From: a virus
Direction: 5' to 3' (one strand)
Length of the DNA stretch: 39,588 nt
IMG/VR virus record: IMGVR_UViG_3300032236_001549
Location: 1 to 39,588 of that record
Shown here: piece after piece, positions 1 through 6,843 of the stretch
How the letters are laid out: each line of letters starts with the position of its first letter
Position numbering within the stretch: the first letter of the stretch is position 1
Made by a program: the position numbers and the translations under genes
Notes under the pieces: model-generated
What the model was told of the DNA's origin: nothing
Databases searched by the model: none
What the model saw: only the letters and a program-made list of their open reading frames with translations

Positions 1-174
1 ATAACAATCAATGACACCACCATTCAATTTCAATAGTGTATTACCATTATTATCATATACTATCATATGTTCATCATATACACCATGTAAATCAGAACAT
101 TCACCACAACCCCATGAAATAGTGGCATTATACTTTGCAAGTAGTGCCTTTAATTCAGTTTGAAATTCAGTCAT
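1..174 (-). CDS. Small phage protein, 3' end outside window
   Basis: The start codon is at 174 and the reading frame runs off the left edge, so at least 58 residues are present and the C-terminus is missing. It begins MTEFQTELKALLAKYNATIS. The first 18 residues resemble the protein at 814-996 (a Leu-rich helix ending in KYN), so the two are probably paralogues. It contains a CGEC pair near residue 23-26 that could bind metal. The ATG overlaps the upstream stop as TAATG. Function unknown. Confidence 0.75.
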   Translation of the reverse strand, partial: MTEFQTELKALLAKYNATISWGCGECSDLHGVYDEHMIVYDNNGNTLLKLNGGVIDCY

Positions 175-329
175 TATTCATCTCCATAAAATATATCATC
201 ATGATACTCAATTTGTTCGTCTTTCTTTTCTTTCCAATCAAGATACGATTCTTGTAAATATAACCATTGTTCAGAATCCAATTGAATACCGGCATCTTCA
301 ATAATATGGACCAATTCATTCCATTTCAT
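174..329 (-). CDS. Small acidic hypothetical protein
   Basis: A 51-residue frame beginning MKWNELVHIIEDAGIQL, rich in Glu, Asp, Trp and Tyr, without membrane segments. Its stop shares a base with the next gene's start (TAATG), and it sits in a run of equally small leftward genes, which supports it being real. No family recognised. Confidence 0.7.
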   Translation of the reverse strand: MKWNELVHIIEDAGIQLDSEQWLYLQESYLDWKEKKDEQIEYHDDIFYGDE

Positions 330-331
330 TA

Positions 332-487
332 TTAAATCTCTTTTAGTCCATCAACTACTCTGCCCATAAGGCACAAATCACTATCACCACCATTATCGTT
401 AATATAAGATTCTGCCATATTATAACTGAATGGTCCTGCGTGATACTCATAATTATCTTTTGTGATATACTTAACAATATAATACAT
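332..487 (-). CDS. Small hypothetical protein
   Basis: A 51-residue frame beginning MYYIVKYITKDNYEYHAGPF. The pattern of a beta strand, then 'GPF', then an Ala-rich helix resembles the small protein at 30907-31071 in the right arm (…FAGPYFTVEQA…). They may be distant paralogues of a short phage accessory family. Function unknown. Confidence 0.7.
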   Translation of the reverse strand: MYYIVKYITKDNYEYHAGPFSYNMAESYINDNGGDSDLCLMGRVVDGLKEI

Positions 488-662
488 TATTATTTTCATT
501 ATTCATCTCCAATATCAAATTGACACCATCATTATAACCATTATTATAACCTTCATCATAACCTTCTGAATAAGATTCTGATTCACGATCATCGATCCAA
601 TTATAGAATTCCTCATAGGATACATTACCCTTAATCAATTCAGAATAGAATTCAAATTTCAT
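471..662 (-). CDS. Small Tyr/Asn/Gly-repeat hypothetical protein
   Basis: A 63-residue frame with a low-complexity stretch of alternating GY, D/N and E residues at about 31-47 (SEGYDEGYNNGYNDG). The start at 662 overlaps the upstream stop as TAATG, which fixes it. The 3' end overlaps the next gene by 17 bases, more than usual here. Function unknown. Confidence 0.65.
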   Translation of the reverse strand: MKFEFYSELIKGNVSYEEFYNWIDDRESESYSEGYDEGYNNGYNDGVNLILEMNNENNNVLYC

Positions 663-814
663 TATACCATACTCCCATCAACCATTACTAACTTTTCGGA
701 GACATGAACTAATTGTTTCGCCAATTTAACCGCATCTTCAAAAGTATCAGCAACAATAGGTTTGGTATATACATTCCCATTAACCATATTCTCAATAGTG
801 CAATAATAAGTCAT
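662..814 (-). CDS. Small hypothetical protein
   Basis: A 50-residue frame beginning MTYYCTIENMVNGNVYTKP with a central amphipathic helix (DTFEDAVKLAKQLV). Both ends join their neighbours by TAATG overlaps, as in the rest of the operon. No family recognised. Confidence 0.7.
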   Translation of the reverse strand: MTYYCTIENMVNGNVYTKPIVADTFEDAVKLAKQLVHVSEKLVMVDGSMV

Positions 815-996
815 TATTTACTATCTCCATTCATATAACGGGTATTCCAGTCAATATCGATACGGCGAAGAGAGGTATTATACCGAAAGAAATTGATTTC
901 AGCATCTCCATCACGGTCGCTTTCAATACTCATTTCCACATTATACTTGCGGAGAAGTTCCTTTAATTCATTCTTAAATTCTGCTTCGGTATTCAT
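814..996 (-). CDS. Small hypothetical protein, paralogue of the gene at 1-174
   Basis: 60 residues, beginning MNTEAEFKNELKELLRKYNV. The N-terminal helix and KYN turn match the protein at the left edge of the window, suggesting gene duplication. The remainder is charged and soluble. Function unknown. Confidence 0.75.
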   Translation of the reverse strand: MNTEAEFKNELKELLRKYNVEMSIESDRDGDAEINFFRYNTSLRRIDIDWNTRYMNGDSK

Positions 997-1005
997 TATA
1001 TTATC

Positions 1006-1167
1006 CTATTCAAATGTATGGGTTCTTTCAAGAGATAATAGATTATCCAAATCATCCAGTCCAAAGGTATCTGCAAACATCCAGAATGCGTCAGATAATC
1101 CCTGTCCAAAACAAGTTTCGGTGCTACCATCTTCAAATGATAATCTAAACAAACCTAATGTATTCAT
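1006..1167 (-). CDS. Small hypothetical protein
   Basis: The start was placed at 1167 (MNTLGLFRLSFEDGSTETCF), where a GGAG ribosome-binding site lies 9 bases upstream. An in-frame ATG at 1203 is rejected because it lies inside a short duplicated DNA segment within the upstream gene. 53 residues, acidic, soluble. Function unknown. Confidence 0.65.
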   Translation of the reverse strand: MNTLGLFRLSFEDGSTETCFGQGLSDAFWMFADTFGLDDLDNLLSLERTHTFE

Positions 1168-1185
1168 TATACACCACTCCAATAA

Positions 1186-1220
1186 TTCTACTGATATAAC
1201 CATTCTTCTACTGATATAAC
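1186..1220. repeat. Direct repeat, 15 bases twice
   Basis: The 15-mer TTCTACTGATATAAC occurs at 1186-1200 and 1206-1220, a 20-base period. It lies across the 3' end of the gene at 1188-1361 and the upstream region of the next gene. It creates a decoy in-frame ATG for the latter and looks like a recent local duplication. Confidence 0.85.
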
Positions 1221-1361
1221 ATCATAAGGTTCGCCATCCATATATTCATGGAATAAACCCATTTCACCCCTTTCAAAATCACATTCAATAATGGTCTGCT
1301 CTACAGGAGCACAGATATCAGAATAATGGTCAATCACTTTAAACCTAATCAGATATTTCAT
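1188..1361 (-). CDS. Small hypothetical protein downstream of the tRNA
   Basis: The frame is open to 1433, but positions 1400-1487 form the tRNA-like gene. I therefore place the start at 1361 (MKYLIRFKVIDHYSD), giving 57 residues. It is the first protein gene after the promoter at 1508-1536 and the tRNA. Acidic and soluble, no family recognised. Confidence 0.65.
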   Translation of the reverse strand: MKYLIRFKVIDHYSDICAPVEQTIIECDFERGEMGLFHEYMDGEPYDVISVEEWLYQ

Positions 1362-1399
1362 TATACAATCCACAAAAGTAAAAACTTTTCTGTATAAGC

Positions 1400-1487
1400 T
1401 GGACTCCTTCGGAAGAATTGAACTTCGTGTCATCCATCCTGCTATTTAAAGACGCTGGTTTAGAAGACCAGTGCAGGGACGAAGGAG
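1400..1487 (-). tRNA. tRNA-Arg(UCU)-like gene with atypical D-arm region
   Basis: Read leftward, the ends pair as a 7-bp acceptor (CTCCTTC with GAAGGAG), followed by T and an encoded CCA. A T-loop TTCAATT with a mostly paired stem lies at about 1411-1427. A 5-bp stem CTGGT/ACCAG closes the loop CTTCTAA with anticodon TCT (1462-1464), identical to the usual tRNA-Arg(UCU) loop. Only nine bases separate acceptor and anticodon stem, too few for a D arm, while about 27 bases lie between anticodon stem and T arm. CCTGC (before) can pair with GCAGG (after). It may be a reduced tRNA, a degenerate one, or a tRNA mimic. Confidence 0.6.
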
Positions 1488-1507
1488 TGTAATCTTTAAT
1501 TTCAAAT

Positions 1508-1536
1508 ATTATATACTAATTCAGTTTCTATGTCAA
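1508..1536 (-). promoter_or_regulatory. Consensus sigma70 promoter for the tRNA operon
   Basis: On the minus strand TTGACA (1531-1536) and TATAAT (1508-1513) are separated by exactly 17 bases, a perfect match to the sigma70 consensus. Transcription should begin near 1501, about 14 bases before the tRNA 5' end. Confidence 0.9.
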
Positions 1537-1688
1537 ATCTTTTCTTCTAACTTATTGAGAAAAGAATTAAATTTCAATAGAAATTGCTCAACGGACAATT
1601 CTCCAAAAATCAATACTAAAAAAGAACTGACAAACAGAACGATAAAAGCAAGAATTCGTTTCAAAATTGCAAGCATAAAATTATACAT
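1533..1688 (-). CDS. Small membrane protein
   Basis: A 51-residue frame beginning MYNFMLAILKRILAFIVLF, with one strong transmembrane segment at about 5-29 and an amphipathic C-terminal helix. A GAGG ribosome-binding site lies 7 bases before the ATG. The promoter for the tRNA operon overlaps its last codon, so it ends the upstream operon. Function unknown. Confidence 0.7.
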   Translation of the reverse strand: MYNFMLAILKRILAFIVLFVSSFLVLIFGELSVEQFLLKFNSFLNKLEEKI

Positions 1689-1690
1689 AT

Positions 1691-2014
1691 TTACCTCTTT
1701 ACCATAGGATCAAGTAGATCGAACGTATCTAGCAGTTTACTATCAACAAGAATTTCTTCAATCTTATAACGCCAAACATCAAAACCACAATTCTGTAATT
1801 CTTTAATTAACAGAATCATCTTATTCTTCAGATCATTATAACTTCTATCATGTCCTGTCATGAAAGTATCGTTCTTTGAACGTTCTGGAGTATCTTCCTT
1901 ACGTCTTTGCATCAAAAGATTAGCGACCTTGAAATTATGCTTCTTAGCTATTTCTTCAACCAACACAAGATCATCATCAAATACAGGACTGATTGTTACA
2001 TGACATTCAAACAT
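1691..2014 (-). CDS. Conserved phage protein of unknown function
   Basis: 107 residues. An N-terminal 'FECHVTI' strand is followed by a helix, a 'KVANLLMQRRKEDTPERS' segment and a C-terminal 'GFDVWRYKIEEI'. I recognise the look of a protein family found in large phages and bacteria, but not its function. The His-x-Thr in the first strand resembles 2H phosphoesterases, though a clear second H-x-T is lacking. It starts inside the end of the upstream gene. Confidence 0.75.
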   Translation of the reverse strand: MFECHVTISPVFDDDLVLVEEIAKKHNFKVANLLMQRRKEDTPERSKNDTFMTGHDRSYNDLKNKMILLIKELQNCGFDVWRYKIEEILVDSKLLDTFDLLDPMVKR

Positions 2015-2174
2015 TATCAGGAATCCAAGTAATTGTCACTCGAAAAGTTCCTTCTCTAAGTCCATTTTTATCTCGTGGAATGTGTTCATCGTCCATACCA
2101 AATGATACATCATCCAGTAGATCATAAAGGGATTCATCAGAATAATCTTTTTCAAATACAGTTTTTTCTTTCAT
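2007..2174 (-). CDS. Small hypothetical protein with a C-terminal FRVTITW strand
   Basis: The start was set at 2174 (MKEKTVFEKDYSDES) because it overlaps the upstream stop as ATGA; a longer frame to 2222 would run deep into the neighbour. 55 residues, acidic. The C-terminal 'REGTFRVTITWIPD' matches 'ARGRFRIMVTWVDTD' in the protein at 22810-23052, so these are paralogues 20 kb apart. Confidence 0.75.
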   Translation of the reverse strand: MKEKTVFEKDYSDESLYDLLDDVSFGMDDEHIPRDKNGLREGTFRVTITWIPDNV

Positions 2175-2380
2175 TTCAATTTCTCGATAATGTCCTGACC
2201 AAGTTCTCCCTTCTTGAAACAATAAATGCCATCAGAAGTCTTTTTACCATCAATGAAACCCTTTTGCAAGCATTTTGATTGGATTTCATGTGGAGATTCA
2301 AAAAGAGTACCAATAAAAGCACCTAAACAAAAAAGTAAAGTAAAAAATAAAACCACAAAGAATTTATCACTTTTACACAT
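2171..2380 (-). CDS. Small membrane protein with conserved Cys pair
   Basis: 69 residues. A hydrophobic segment at about 7-27 is followed by a short exported-looking domain 'CLQKGF…DGIYCFKKGELG'. The same plan (one transmembrane helix, Cys, Gly, then 'DG.IYC' and a Gly) occurs at 10675-10899, and more loosely at 13188-13385. The Cys pair could form a periplasmic disulfide. Function unknown. Confidence 0.75.
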   Translation of the reverse strand: MCKSDKFFVVLFFTLLFCLGAFIGTLFESPHEIQSKCLQKGFIDGKKTSDGIYCFKKGELGQDIIEKLK

Positions 2381-2669
2381 CGATCATTTCCACAGATTTC
2401 AGTTTTGTAGTTTCACCATCAAAAATCAATCGAACATTACGTTCACGAAACGGGCTTACAGTTAAACCGTCAAGAACATCTAAAAACAGATGATATTCCT
2501 TTACAATATCAGGCTTAGGTTCTGGTTTAATTCGATATTGATTATCATTTATGAAAGTTGGTTGATCACCGATGTCTAACCACCCATATTGCTTTGAATA
2601 TACTTGAATCGTAGTGCCTTCAGCCCAAGCATGGATGATATCTGCATGTTTATGTCTATTATTACTCAT
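2373..2669 (-). CDS. KH-x-AW-x-G phage family protein, copy 1
   Basis: 98 residues. The N-terminus 'HKHADIIHAWAEG…IQ…W…P.F…YRIKPE' is a family common in tailed phages, usually near 100 residues. Four copies are in this window (also 5546, 5964 and 32229). The C-terminal part ends in a 'LIFDGETTKLKSVEMI' strand pair shared with the copies at 5546 and 5964. Role unknown. Confidence 0.85.
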   Translation of the reverse strand: MSNNRHKHADIIHAWAEGTTIQVYSKQYGWLDIGDQPTFINDNQYRIKPEPKPDIVKEYHLFLDVLDGLTVSPFRERNVRLIFDGETTKLKSVEMIDV

Positions 2670-2992
2670 TTCTTTTTATCCGGGTATTTTGAATCGAGAA
2701 CTTCAATCGCAGATGCGGGAGAAGTACCAGCAGGAAGAAGTTGGATATTAGTGAATCCATTCTCCTCTGAAATCATCGAGTCTTCCATATCGATTGAACC
2801 ACGATATTTGTCATGTCCCTTTTTATTCACTAATTTCTTAGTAACTGGATCGATACTTCCCCACTGGACATAAGGCGACCCAATCGGCTCAACATAATAA
2901 GTTTTACCAGTACGAATAGACTTAACAATATACCGACCAGTTTCATCGGTATTTGTTAGAAACTTTTTTCGAAATTCAAGATTTTCACTCAT
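2666..2992 (-). CDS. Conserved phage hypothetical protein
   Basis: 108 residues, hydrophilic, with a central 'SRTGKTYYVEPIG'-like beta segment (about residues 23-38) and 'KGHDKYRGSID' around 78-88. The downstream ATG overlaps this stop as ATGA. I have seen similar proteins in large phages but know of no function. Confidence 0.75.
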   Translation of the reverse strand: MSENLEFRKKFLTNTDETGRYIVKSIRTGKTYYVEPIGSPYVQWGSIDPVTKKLVNKKGHDKYRGSIDMEDSMISEENGFTNIQLLPAGTSPASAIEVLDSKYPDKKK

Positions 2993-2995
2993 AAT

Positions 2996-3193
2996 TTACT
3001 CAGGCAATTCAAGGTAACACCAATGCGTTACTTCATTTCCACCAAACCAGCCAGCATTACTAACAAACTCATTATCATCTTCGTTGTATTTTCCAATCCA
3101 TGTTTGAGGACCAGTAGGGAAAATTCCTGGAGCATGATATAACACCCACTTGTCGGATTCTGGTTTCTTATCTTGTGTTGACACCCAATTCAT
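2996..3193 (-). CDS. DUF551-like protein
   Basis: 65 residues. It begins MNWVSTQDKKPES and ends 'VTHWCYLELPE', the start and end signature of the short DUF551 family widespread in enterobacterial phages (W-x-S…D-x-x-P at the N-terminus, THW…L-P at the end). No biochemical role is established. Confidence 0.85.
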   Translation of the reverse strand: MNWVSTQDKKPESDKWVLYHAPGIFPTGPQTWIGKYNEDDNEFVSNAGWFGGNEVTHWCYLELPE

Positions 3194-3202
3194 AATAATC
3201 TC

Positions 3203-3481
3203 CTACATTAAATTCAGATATCTGCCCCAGAAAGGATTGATGTAATCCCTTCCATGCATTCCTCTTCTAGCACAGCTACGAAGATCACCAATATCTTCAA
3301 TAAGATACTTTTCATCATAACGCATATGGGCATACCATTTGTCATCTTCTTTGGTAACATAAAGATGACTTTTTGCCTCAAGATGAAGATCAAAAATAAT
3401 TCTATCATAACTATCTTTAACTATAGTTATGGAAATATTAGCATCAAGAATTTCTTCAAGGAAATCTGGAATTTCAATCAT
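3203..3481 (-). CDS. Hypothetical protein
   Basis: The start was chosen at 3481 (MIEIPDFLEEILD), two bases after the upstream stop, rather than the in-frame codon at 3496. 92 residues, mixed alpha/beta, with a 'DLRSCARRGMHGRDYINPFWG' C-terminal region. No family recognised. Confidence 0.7.
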   Translation of the reverse strand: MIEIPDFLEEILDANISITIVKDSYDRIIFDLHLEAKSHLYVTKEDDKWYAHMRYDEKYLIEDIGDLRSCARRGMHGRDYINPFWGRYLNLM

Positions 3482-3482
3482 A

Positions 3483-3794
3483 TTATTTCTTACCAAATGG
3501 AAATTGAATCACATTATCAGATGGAATAATTTCTTCTTGAACTTCTTCCATTTCTATAATCACTTCAGTCGATTCTTCATCCTTTGTCAATGGTTTTGAC
3601 AATCTATTGTAAATTTCATTGTAGAACTTTACATTCATCTGAACAATTTCAGTCAACACTTTATCATCAAAAGGATGATCCTGAAGAACAGATAACATAT
3701 ATCCAGAAAGACCGAAGTATTCTTGGAGAAGAGTCAATGTCTCTACTGGTATAGAGACAAATGACCCCTTATCGGTTGTTAAGGTAAACTTCAT
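3483..3794 (-). CDS. Hypothetical protein coupled to the MoxR ATPase
   Basis: The start is at 3794 (MKFTLTTDKGS), overlapping the ATPase stop as TAATG. 103 residues: an N-terminal beta segment, a helical middle (VLTEIVQMNVKFYNEIYNRL) and an acidic tail ending 'NVIQFPFGKK'. Coupling to the ATPase suggests a related role, which is inference only. Confidence 0.75.
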   Translation of the reverse strand: MKFTLTTDKGSFVSIPVETLTLLQEYFGLSGYMLSVLQDHPFDDKVLTEIVQMNVKFYNEIYNRLSKPLTKDEESTEVIIEMEEVQEEIIPSDNVIQFPFGKK

Positions 3795-4663
3795 TACCAA
3801 GAAGGCTGACTATTTGGTTCAGCTACTGGATCTTGTGCTTCATTAGGATCAATACCCGCCGATAGCTTATTATAAAGATCCAAGAAAGCATCACGAACTT
3901 CACGATCAAATCGATTCAGACACAATTCGATGGCAGTAAGTTCATTTCCAAAGATTTGATATGCCTTTACGATATGAAGAAGTCTACGAATACTAATCAT
4001 TTCATCGACCGCATCATTACTAAAAGTCTTTGAAATGGATCGACGCCACTTGACAAGACGCTCAACCAATTCAGCATCATCGATATGATTTGTTAGAATC
4101 TTTACTTCAGTACGTTCAGTAGGTTCTTCTTGAACTACGGTGATAGGAAAACGTTCAAGGAACGCAGAATCAAGAATTTGCTCAAGATAACGACCTGAGT
4201 CACAACCCTTACCAAGACTATTAGCAGTAGCAATGATATTGAATCCTTCCTTTGGAACTACAACTTCTGAAGTGTGGGGATTGTACCATTCCTTCCCTTC
4301 AAGAATACCCATGAGACAAAGGATTGAATTAGGATTTACCTTGGAAATTTCATCCAAAAGCAAAACTGCACCTTCCTTCATTGCAGTAACAACAGGACCA
4401 TCGTTATATACAACATTACCATTGACTAGAGTTGGACCACCAAGAAGAGATACGGCATCAGTTTCTACTGAACAATTGTATCGAATCATATCACGACCAA
4501 GAATTCCACAGACATTCTCAACCATGGCGTTTTTACCAAGACCAGATTCGCCGGAAATGAATACGGGATAAAAGATCTTAGACTTAATGATATTCTTTAG
4601 CTGGGAATGAAAGCCATGTGGTACATAATTAGGATCAATGGCTGGAACAAGATTTTTACTCAT
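3794..4663 (-). CDS. MoxR-family AAA+ ATPase
   Basis: 289 residues, a usual length for MoxR proteins. Walker A is GESGLGKN at 38-45 (Asn where Thr/Ser is usual), Walker B VLLLDE at 100-105, sensor 1 Asn near 148 (ATAN), and a likely arginine finger in 'FLERFP' at 169-172. MoxR ATPases typically remodel partner proteins carrying a VWA domain, and a VWA protein is encoded at 23596-25761 in the opposite arm. The gene is first in an operon behind the promoter at 4697-4725. CobS-like is the nearest alternative subfamily. Confidence 0.9.
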   Translation of the reverse strand: MSKNLVPAIDPNYVPHGFHSQLKNIIKSKIFYPVFISGESGLGKNAMVENVCGILGRDMIRYNCSVETDAVSLLGGPTLVNGNVVYNDGPVVTAMKEGAVLLLDEISKVNPNSILCLMGILEGKEWYNPHTSEVVVPKEGFNIIATANSLGKGCDSGRYLEQILDSAFLERFPITVVQEEPTERTEVKILTNHIDDAELVERLVKWRRSISKTFSNDAVDEMISIRRLLHIVKAYQIFGNELTAIELCLNRFDREVRDAFLDLYNKLSAGIDPNEAQDPVAEPNSQPSW

Positions 4664-4696
4664 TATATTTAACTCACAAATTAGGTTAGAGACTAC

Positions 4697-4725
4697 ATTT
4701 TAAACTATTTAAATCTTAATGTCAA
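4697..4725 (-). promoter_or_regulatory. Sigma70 promoter for the MoxR operon
   Basis: TTGACA (4720-4725) and TAAAAT (4697-4702) on the minus strand are 17 bases apart. The -35 overlaps the stop of the gene at 4722-4964. The predicted transcript start near 4690 leaves a leader of about 27 bases. Confidence 0.88.
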
Positions 4726-4964
4726 CAAAAATTTACATCGATTGACTCAACTTCTCTTATGATGGTATATCTTGATTGGAAATTATAATATTCATCCCAT
4801 CCATTTAATCCATCAGATCCCATGTAAATCACTCTGTCAAGTTCATGCATTCCAACGCGAAATACCAATCTTTCAGTTTCATCACGTTTATCTTTACAGA
4901 GATACCAAATTCCTTTATCCATGTTGAAAAATGCATCAGTTTTATTATTCCAATTAATCTTCAT
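4722..4964 (-). CDS. Hypothetical protein
   Basis: 80 residues, beginning MKINWNNKTDAFFNMDKGIW, rich in Trp, Tyr and charged residues and probably a small beta-rich fold. Its start overlaps the kinase stop by 11 bases, so it ends the kinase transcription unit. Function unknown. Confidence 0.75.
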   Translation of the reverse strand: MKINWNNKTDAFFNMDKGIWYLCKDKRDETERLVFRVGMHELDRVIYMGSDGLNGWDEYYNFQSRYTIIREVESIDVNFC

Positions 4965-5370
4965 TTTTCAGATCCTCAAACAGTTCAGAAATATTATACT
5001 CAAATCTTTGTTCCATTTTACGCATGATATCTTCAGGAACACCATGAACACTTTCAAATTGATTCTGGATTAGAATAACAGTAGGAACAATATCATACTT
5101 CTTTGCAATATTAAAATAGGGTTTAAGTTCCCACTTAGTAGTAAAAGTATTTGAAACAATTACAGAATGTCCATTAGAAATCGATTCTTCTGTTTCTCTC
5201 TGACACCAAGCATGGGCTTCCTTGATCTTACTACCATCGAAGTTGTATTTTCCCTCATAATCAAGGAAAAACATGTCAGCTTCAAAATGATTACATTGAG
5301 GAAATAATCCAGCCAATGTACTTTTTCCAGATCCTGGAGTGCCTCTGATTAAAATAAGACTTGGTTTCAC
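4954..5370 (-). CDS. P-loop kinase (AAA_33, polynucleotide-kinase-like)
   Basis: 138 residues. The P-loop GTPGSGKST is at 10-18. A 'DMFFLDYEGKYNFD' segment follows, then 'IVSNTFTTKWEL', typical of the NEDD4-binding-protein-2-like/Pnkp kinase family, and 'HGVPEDIMRKMEQRFE' at the end. The start is a GTG at 5370 overlapping the upstream stop as GTGA; no ATG fits. In T4, Pnkp and Rnl1 repair cleaved tRNA. An RNA ligase is encoded 3 kb upstream in the same arm, so an RNA 5'-kinase role is plausible but unproven. It lacks a fused phosphatase. Confidence 0.85.
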   Translation of the reverse strand: MKPSLILIRGTPGSGKSTLAGLFPQCNHFEADMFFLDYEGKYNFDGSKIKEAHAWCQRETEESISNGHSVIVSNTFTTKWELKPYFNIAKKYDIVPTVILIQNQFESVHGVPEDIMRKMEQRFEYNISELFEDLKNED

Positions 5371-5546
5371 TTTTTCTTCTTCCGAATGCTTAGATTCGCA
5401 TTAAATAGAATTGCAATAAAGTAAAATAGAAATACTACAACAAATGTGCCCCAAATAGGACTCAGAACTAGAATCCAACTCCAATCGATTTGATTGGTCA
5501 GCTTCAATCCAATAAACAAAATAGTCAACATACTAAGAAATGGCAT
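5367..5546 (-). CDS. Small two-helix membrane protein
   Basis: 59 residues, beginning MPFLSMLTILFIGLKLTNQI. Two transmembrane segments (about 3-16 and 23-47) flank a 'IDWSWI' turn, and the tail is basic (RKKKK). I recognise this as a small membrane protein common in enterobacterial phages. It overlaps both neighbours by a few bases. Function unknown. Confidence 0.8.
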   Translation of the reverse strand: MPFLSMLTILFIGLKLTNQIDWSWILVLSPIWGTFVVVFLFYFIAILFNANLSIRKKKK

Positions 5547-5971
5547 TAGATTAGCTCCACACTAATTAGCTTTTTCGTATCAGCATCAAATGTATACTTT
5601 ACATTATTATCATGAATATCGTCTGTTCCTACATGATAATCATTCTTAAACTTAAATAGTTTAACGTAATCATAGATAGTTATTGTATTTTTTAGTTCAT
5701 CAAAAGATGAATCACAAATTTCACAACTCCAATCCCAACTGAACTTCAGAGTTTCAGGAACGAATTCATTATACGCTGCATTGTATTGCTTGTCAAATTT
5801 AGCAGCTTCAATCTTGTATTCTGGCTTTTCCCACTTGATTCTGTACTGTGCATCAGGACTAAAGTGAGGATTCCTATCTTCTACCCAGATACCAAGAGAA
5901 GTAATATAGGTTTCAACCTTATGTCCTTCTTTCCATGCCTTGATGATTTCAAAGTGCTTATGATTAGCCAT
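5546..5971 (-). CDS. KH-x-AW-x-G phage family protein, copy 2
   Basis: 141 residues. The N-terminus 'KHFEIIKAWKEG…W…P.F…YRIK' is the shared domain. A longer insert (about 55-115) contains a 'WSCEICDSS' Cys pair, and the end 'FDADTKKLISVELI' matches copies 1 and 3. It is tandem with copy 3, overlapping by 8 bases, so local duplication is likely. Confidence 0.85.
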   Translation of the reverse strand: MANHKHFEIIKAWKEGHKVETYITSLGIWVEDRNPHFSPDAQYRIKWEKPEYKIEAAKFDKQYNAAYNEFVPETLKFSWDWSCEICDSSFDELKNTITIYDYVKLFKFKNDYHVGTDDIHDNNVKYTFDADTKKLISVELI

Positions 5972-6254
5972 TTAGAACCTCTGCTGACTTTAGTAATCCT
6001 GTATCACCATCAAAGGTTAAAGTAAGATTAGGATATGTTGTTACACTATCAGCATACAGACTACCATAACTCATATAAACCTTATAAGACCTAACAACAT
6101 CAGGAGTCTTTTCTGGTTTAATTCGATATTCTGAATGAATACGGAATGTAGGATGTGGAATATCTACCCAATTCCCTTCCCAATCTTTTTCTTGGATTTG
6201 GCTTCCGCTTGCCCAGGCTACGATCTCATTGTAATGCTTATGTTTTTCAGTCAT
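5964..6254 (-). CDS. KH-x-AW-x-G phage family protein, copy 3
   Basis: 96 residues. 'KHKHYNEIVAWASGSQIQ…W…P.F…YRIKPEKTPDVV' aligns closely with copy 1 at 2373-2669, and so does the end 'LTFDGDTGLLKSAEVL'. It is directly upstream of copy 2. Function unknown. Confidence 0.85.
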   Translation of the reverse strand: MTEKHKHYNEIVAWASGSQIQEKDWEGNWVDIPHPTFRIHSEYRIKPEKTPDVVRSYKVYMSYGSLYADSVTTYPNLTLTFDGDTGLLKSAEVLNG

Positions 6255-6266
6255 AATTTTTTTCCT

Positions 6267-6842
6267 TTAGGTAATTTTTCTGTTGTGATGACAGGTTTTA
6301 GGTTCTTCGATCAATCTGTCATCAATAATGTTAATTAGGTCATTAATTAAATAAGGTGCAAAATCTGGAGAACCATCGATACCCACATCAAACCTTCTTA
6401 CTTCCAACTGTTCTGGGTTTTTACTGTGCAAATGACCATGAAAGTTGTAGCTACCATGATGCTGTCTATCCCATGTTAAAAATGGAAAATGACACATAAT
6501 AATATGCTTGTTATTATACTTCAATGTATACATATCTTTGATCCAAGCAAATTTCTGCTTGATATCAGCTGATTTAATCAGCTTCCTACAGTGATTTCCG
6601 GCTACTAGAAACTTTTGTCCCTGTAATCTATCGAGCATCCTACAAGTATCATAAGCACTCCCAAATGAAATATCTCCCAAAATATACGTGGAATCTTGAG
6701 CAGATATTTTAGTGTTCCAGTTCTGTACGATATTATAGTGCATCTCATCCAAATCCTTGAATGGTCTTGACTCAGGACAAAACTCAAGAATTCGTCGGTG
6801 AAAAAAGTGTAGATCGCTGGTAACAAAGATTCTGGGTTCCAT
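6267..6842 (-). CDS. Calcineurin-like metallophosphoesterase
   Basis: 191 residues with the metal-binding motifs in order: SDLH (Asp10, His12), GD at 56-57, GNH at 82-84 (GNHC rather than GNHD), Cys-His at 117-118 and GHLH at 136-139. Phage members of this family act on phosphomonoesters or diesters, and some on nucleic acids; the substrate here is unknown. It may work with the nearby kinase and RNA ligase. The N-terminal Met is two residues before the first strand, a natural start. Confidence 0.9.
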   Translation of the reverse strand: MEPRIFVTSDLHFFHRRILEFCPESRPFKDLDEMHYNIVQNWNTKISAQDSTYILGDISFGSAYDTCRMLDRLQGQKFLVAGNHCRKLIKSADIKQKFAWIKDMYTLKYNNKHIIMCHFPFLTWDRQHHGSYNFHGHLHSKNPEQLEVRRFDVGIDGSPDFAPYLINDLINIIDDRLIEEPKTCHHNRKIT

Positions 6843-6843
6843 A

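Noticed and set aside
660-1361. TATAATG sequences at several start codons as promoters
   Set aside because: They recur at 662, 996, 1167, 1361, 4663 and 16738, but none has a -35 partner at 17 bases. They are better seen as AT-rich spacing before ATG.
1400-1487. tRNA-Ser(AGA) on the plus strand
   Set aside because: The same palindromic ends and hairpin can be read on the plus strand, but the T-loop consensus and the encoded CCA are only present on the minus strand.
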